Assembly: GCA_958413765.1 (NCBI GenBank)
Contig: CATYVH010000032.1
Span: forward strand, 1 to 21,724
DNA length: 21,724 bases
Reading direction: 5' to 3'
Source of the DNA: an uncultured Collinsella sp.
Lineage (GTDB): Bacteria > Actinomycetota > Coriobacteriia > Coriobacteriales > Coriobacteriaceae
In this document: positions 21,011-21,724 of the stretch, one piece after another
How the letters are laid out: each line of letters starts with the position of its first letter
Position numbering within the stretch: the first letter of the stretch is position 1
The notes under the pieces: generated by a model
Told to the model about the DNA's origin: nothing
Databases searched by the model: none
The model's input: only the letters and a program-made list of their open reading frames with translations
Translations under genes and position numbers: made by a program

Positions 21011-21056
21011 GTTCGCGTTCCCGTTTTTCGTTTTACCGTCTAGGAGTTGATAGAAC

Positions 21057-21416
21057 ATGGCACGTATTAAGCGCGCTGTTGCCGCCAAGAAGAAGCGCCG
21101 TACCGTTATGCACCGTGCGAAGGGTTACTACGGTGCCGCTTCGCGTACTTACAAGCATGCTAAAGAGCAGGTCCAGCACTCCCTGCAGTATCAGTATCGT
21201 GATCGCCGCAACAAGAAGCGCGAGATCCGTTCTCTCTGGATCACCCGTATCAACGCTGCTGCTCGCCTGAACGACATCTCTTACTCTCAGTTCATGCACG
21301 GCCTGAAGGTTGCCGGCATCGAGCTCGACCGCAAGGTCCTGGCTCAGATGGCTTACGAGGACATCGAGTCCTTCAACGAGCTGGCTGCCATTGCCAAGAA
21401 GGCTCTCGAGGCCTAA
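21057..21416 (+). CDS. rplT: 50S ribosomal protein L20
   Basis: 119 residues; an early-assembly 23S rRNA-binding protein and, in several bacteria, the repressor of its own operon through the infC leader. The basic N-terminal tail contains KKKRRTVMHRAKGYYGAASR and the C-terminal domain contains WITRINAAARLNDISYSQF, both diagnostic. ATG 21057 has TAGGAG 9 nt upstream. 46 nt follow rpmI. Last gene before the terminator at 21438. Confidence 0.97.
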   Translation: MARIKRAVAAKKKRRTVMHRAKGYYGAASRTYKHAKEQVQHSLQYQYRDRRNKKREIRSLWITRINAAARLNDISYSQFMHGLKVAGIELDRKVLAQMAYEDIESFNELAAIAKKALEA

Positions 21417-21437
21417 TAGATTCTCTTGAATCGCTAG

Positions 21438-21473
21438 GGGAGTGTCGCGTTGTGCGCGGCGCTCCCTCTTTTT
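21438..21473 (+). terminator. Terminator of the infC-rpmI-rplT operon
   Basis: 12-bp stem GGGAGTGTCGCG (21438-21449) / CGCGGCGCTCCC (21455-21466) with two G-U pairs, 5-nt loop, then TCTTTTT. It begins 21 nt after the rplT stop. Confidence 0.9.
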
Positions 21474-21635
21474 ATCTGAAGCGCGGTTTACATTGCTAAA
21501 AGCGCGGGTAGATAGACACTTTCAGGTGACCGATCTCTATATATTTCTAAACCAAAGGGTCATCATCTGATACGTGCGGAAGATCCGCACCAGTCTTTCT
21601 ATTAGCTATAGAAAGCGATATGTTGTGTAGGACTT
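21474..21635 (+). other. AT-rich intergenic region with two tandem hairpins
   Basis: No convincing gene. GTGCGGA (21574-21580), loop AGA, TCCGCAC (21584-21590) is followed by CAGTCTTTCT. Then CTTTCTAT (21595-21602), loop TAGCT, ATAGAAAG (21608-21615). A weak promoter-like TAGACA (21513-21518) with TATATA (21538-21543) at 19-nt spacing lies upstream. It is probably the regulatory leader of a gene beyond the window. Confidence 0.4.
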
Positions 21636-21724
21636 GTGAAGAGTGGAATTGACGACCCACAGGGCTTCGCGGTCTGGCAATATATCTCCTTGCCGCGCGG
21701 CCCGGTCGGACCGGACCAGCCGCC
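21636..21724 (+). CDS. Possible start of an unidentified gene (cut by window edge)
   Basis: From GTG 21636 the plus strand is open to the window end and reads KSGIDDPQGFAVWQYIS then LPRGPVGPDQPP. The shift from AT-rich leader to GC-rich codons with G/C third positions suggests real coding sequence. AGGA lies only about 3 nt upstream, so the start is doubtful. I do not recognise the family. The opposite strand is also open over part of this stretch. Confidence 0.25.
   Translation, partial: MKSGIDDPQGFAVWQYISLPRGPVGPDQP

Overview
This window is about 21.7 kb of GC-rich (roughly 60% by eye) chromosomal DNA. The protein repertoire, the gene set and the -10-dominated promoters point to a gut actinobacterium of the class Coriobacteriia, most like Collinsella. 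That assignment is inference from protein flavour, not from a database search. No plasmid, phage or CRISPR module is present. Most of the window is ordinary core metabolism, stringent response and translation, with small accessory scars between operons.

Layout. (1) 1-1267, minus strand: homoserine dehydrogenase, cut by the window edge. (2) 1764-6625, plus strand: a complete five-gene branched-chain amino-acid ABC importer (livJ-livH-livM-livG-livF). It has a structured 5' leader, two hairpins between the binding-protein gene and the permease genes, and hairpins and a terminator after livF. (3) 6668-8452: an accessory patch with a large terminator, a 70-nt near-perfect palindrome, a possible ParB-like gene scrap and a minus-strand padR / DUF1700 / small membrane protein operon with a strong promoter. 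More copies of the palindrome's GGGGACGT core follow it. (4) 8453-10199: a CutC-family protein (plus) convergent with a bile-acid:sodium-symporter-family transporter (minus). (5) 10476-16907, plus: a RecJ exonuclease fused to a RecQ-like helicase, a bifunctional Rel (p)ppGpp synthetase/hydrolase and a metallo-beta-lactamase-fold hydrolase. (6) 17102-19659, plus: class II fructose-bisphosphate aldolase, then a transglutaminase-like protein. (7) 19699-20014: tRNA-Leu(CAA), followed 184 nt on by a second, decayed copy of its 3' end and terminator. (8) 20041-21473: the infC-rpmI-rplT translation operon behind an attenuator leader. The infC start appears to be the rare codon AUA.

How the genes work together. 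The liv genes form one solute importer: lipoprotein receptor, two permeases and two ATPases. recJ-recQ and rel are 15 nt apart and probably co-transcribed, linking DNA repair with the stringent response. The infC leader ends in a GNRA-loop hairpin plus a T tract immediately before the Shine-Dalgarno sequence. This fits L20-dependent attenuation, and the AUA start fits IF3 self-regulation, giving two feedback loops on one operon.

The most notable items are the single-chain RecJ-RecQ fusion, the duplicated tRNA-Leu 3' end, the AUA-initiated attenuated infC operon, and the palindromic repeat family beside a truncated operon and a ParB-like fragment. I found no clear undescribed multi-gene defence or mobile system.
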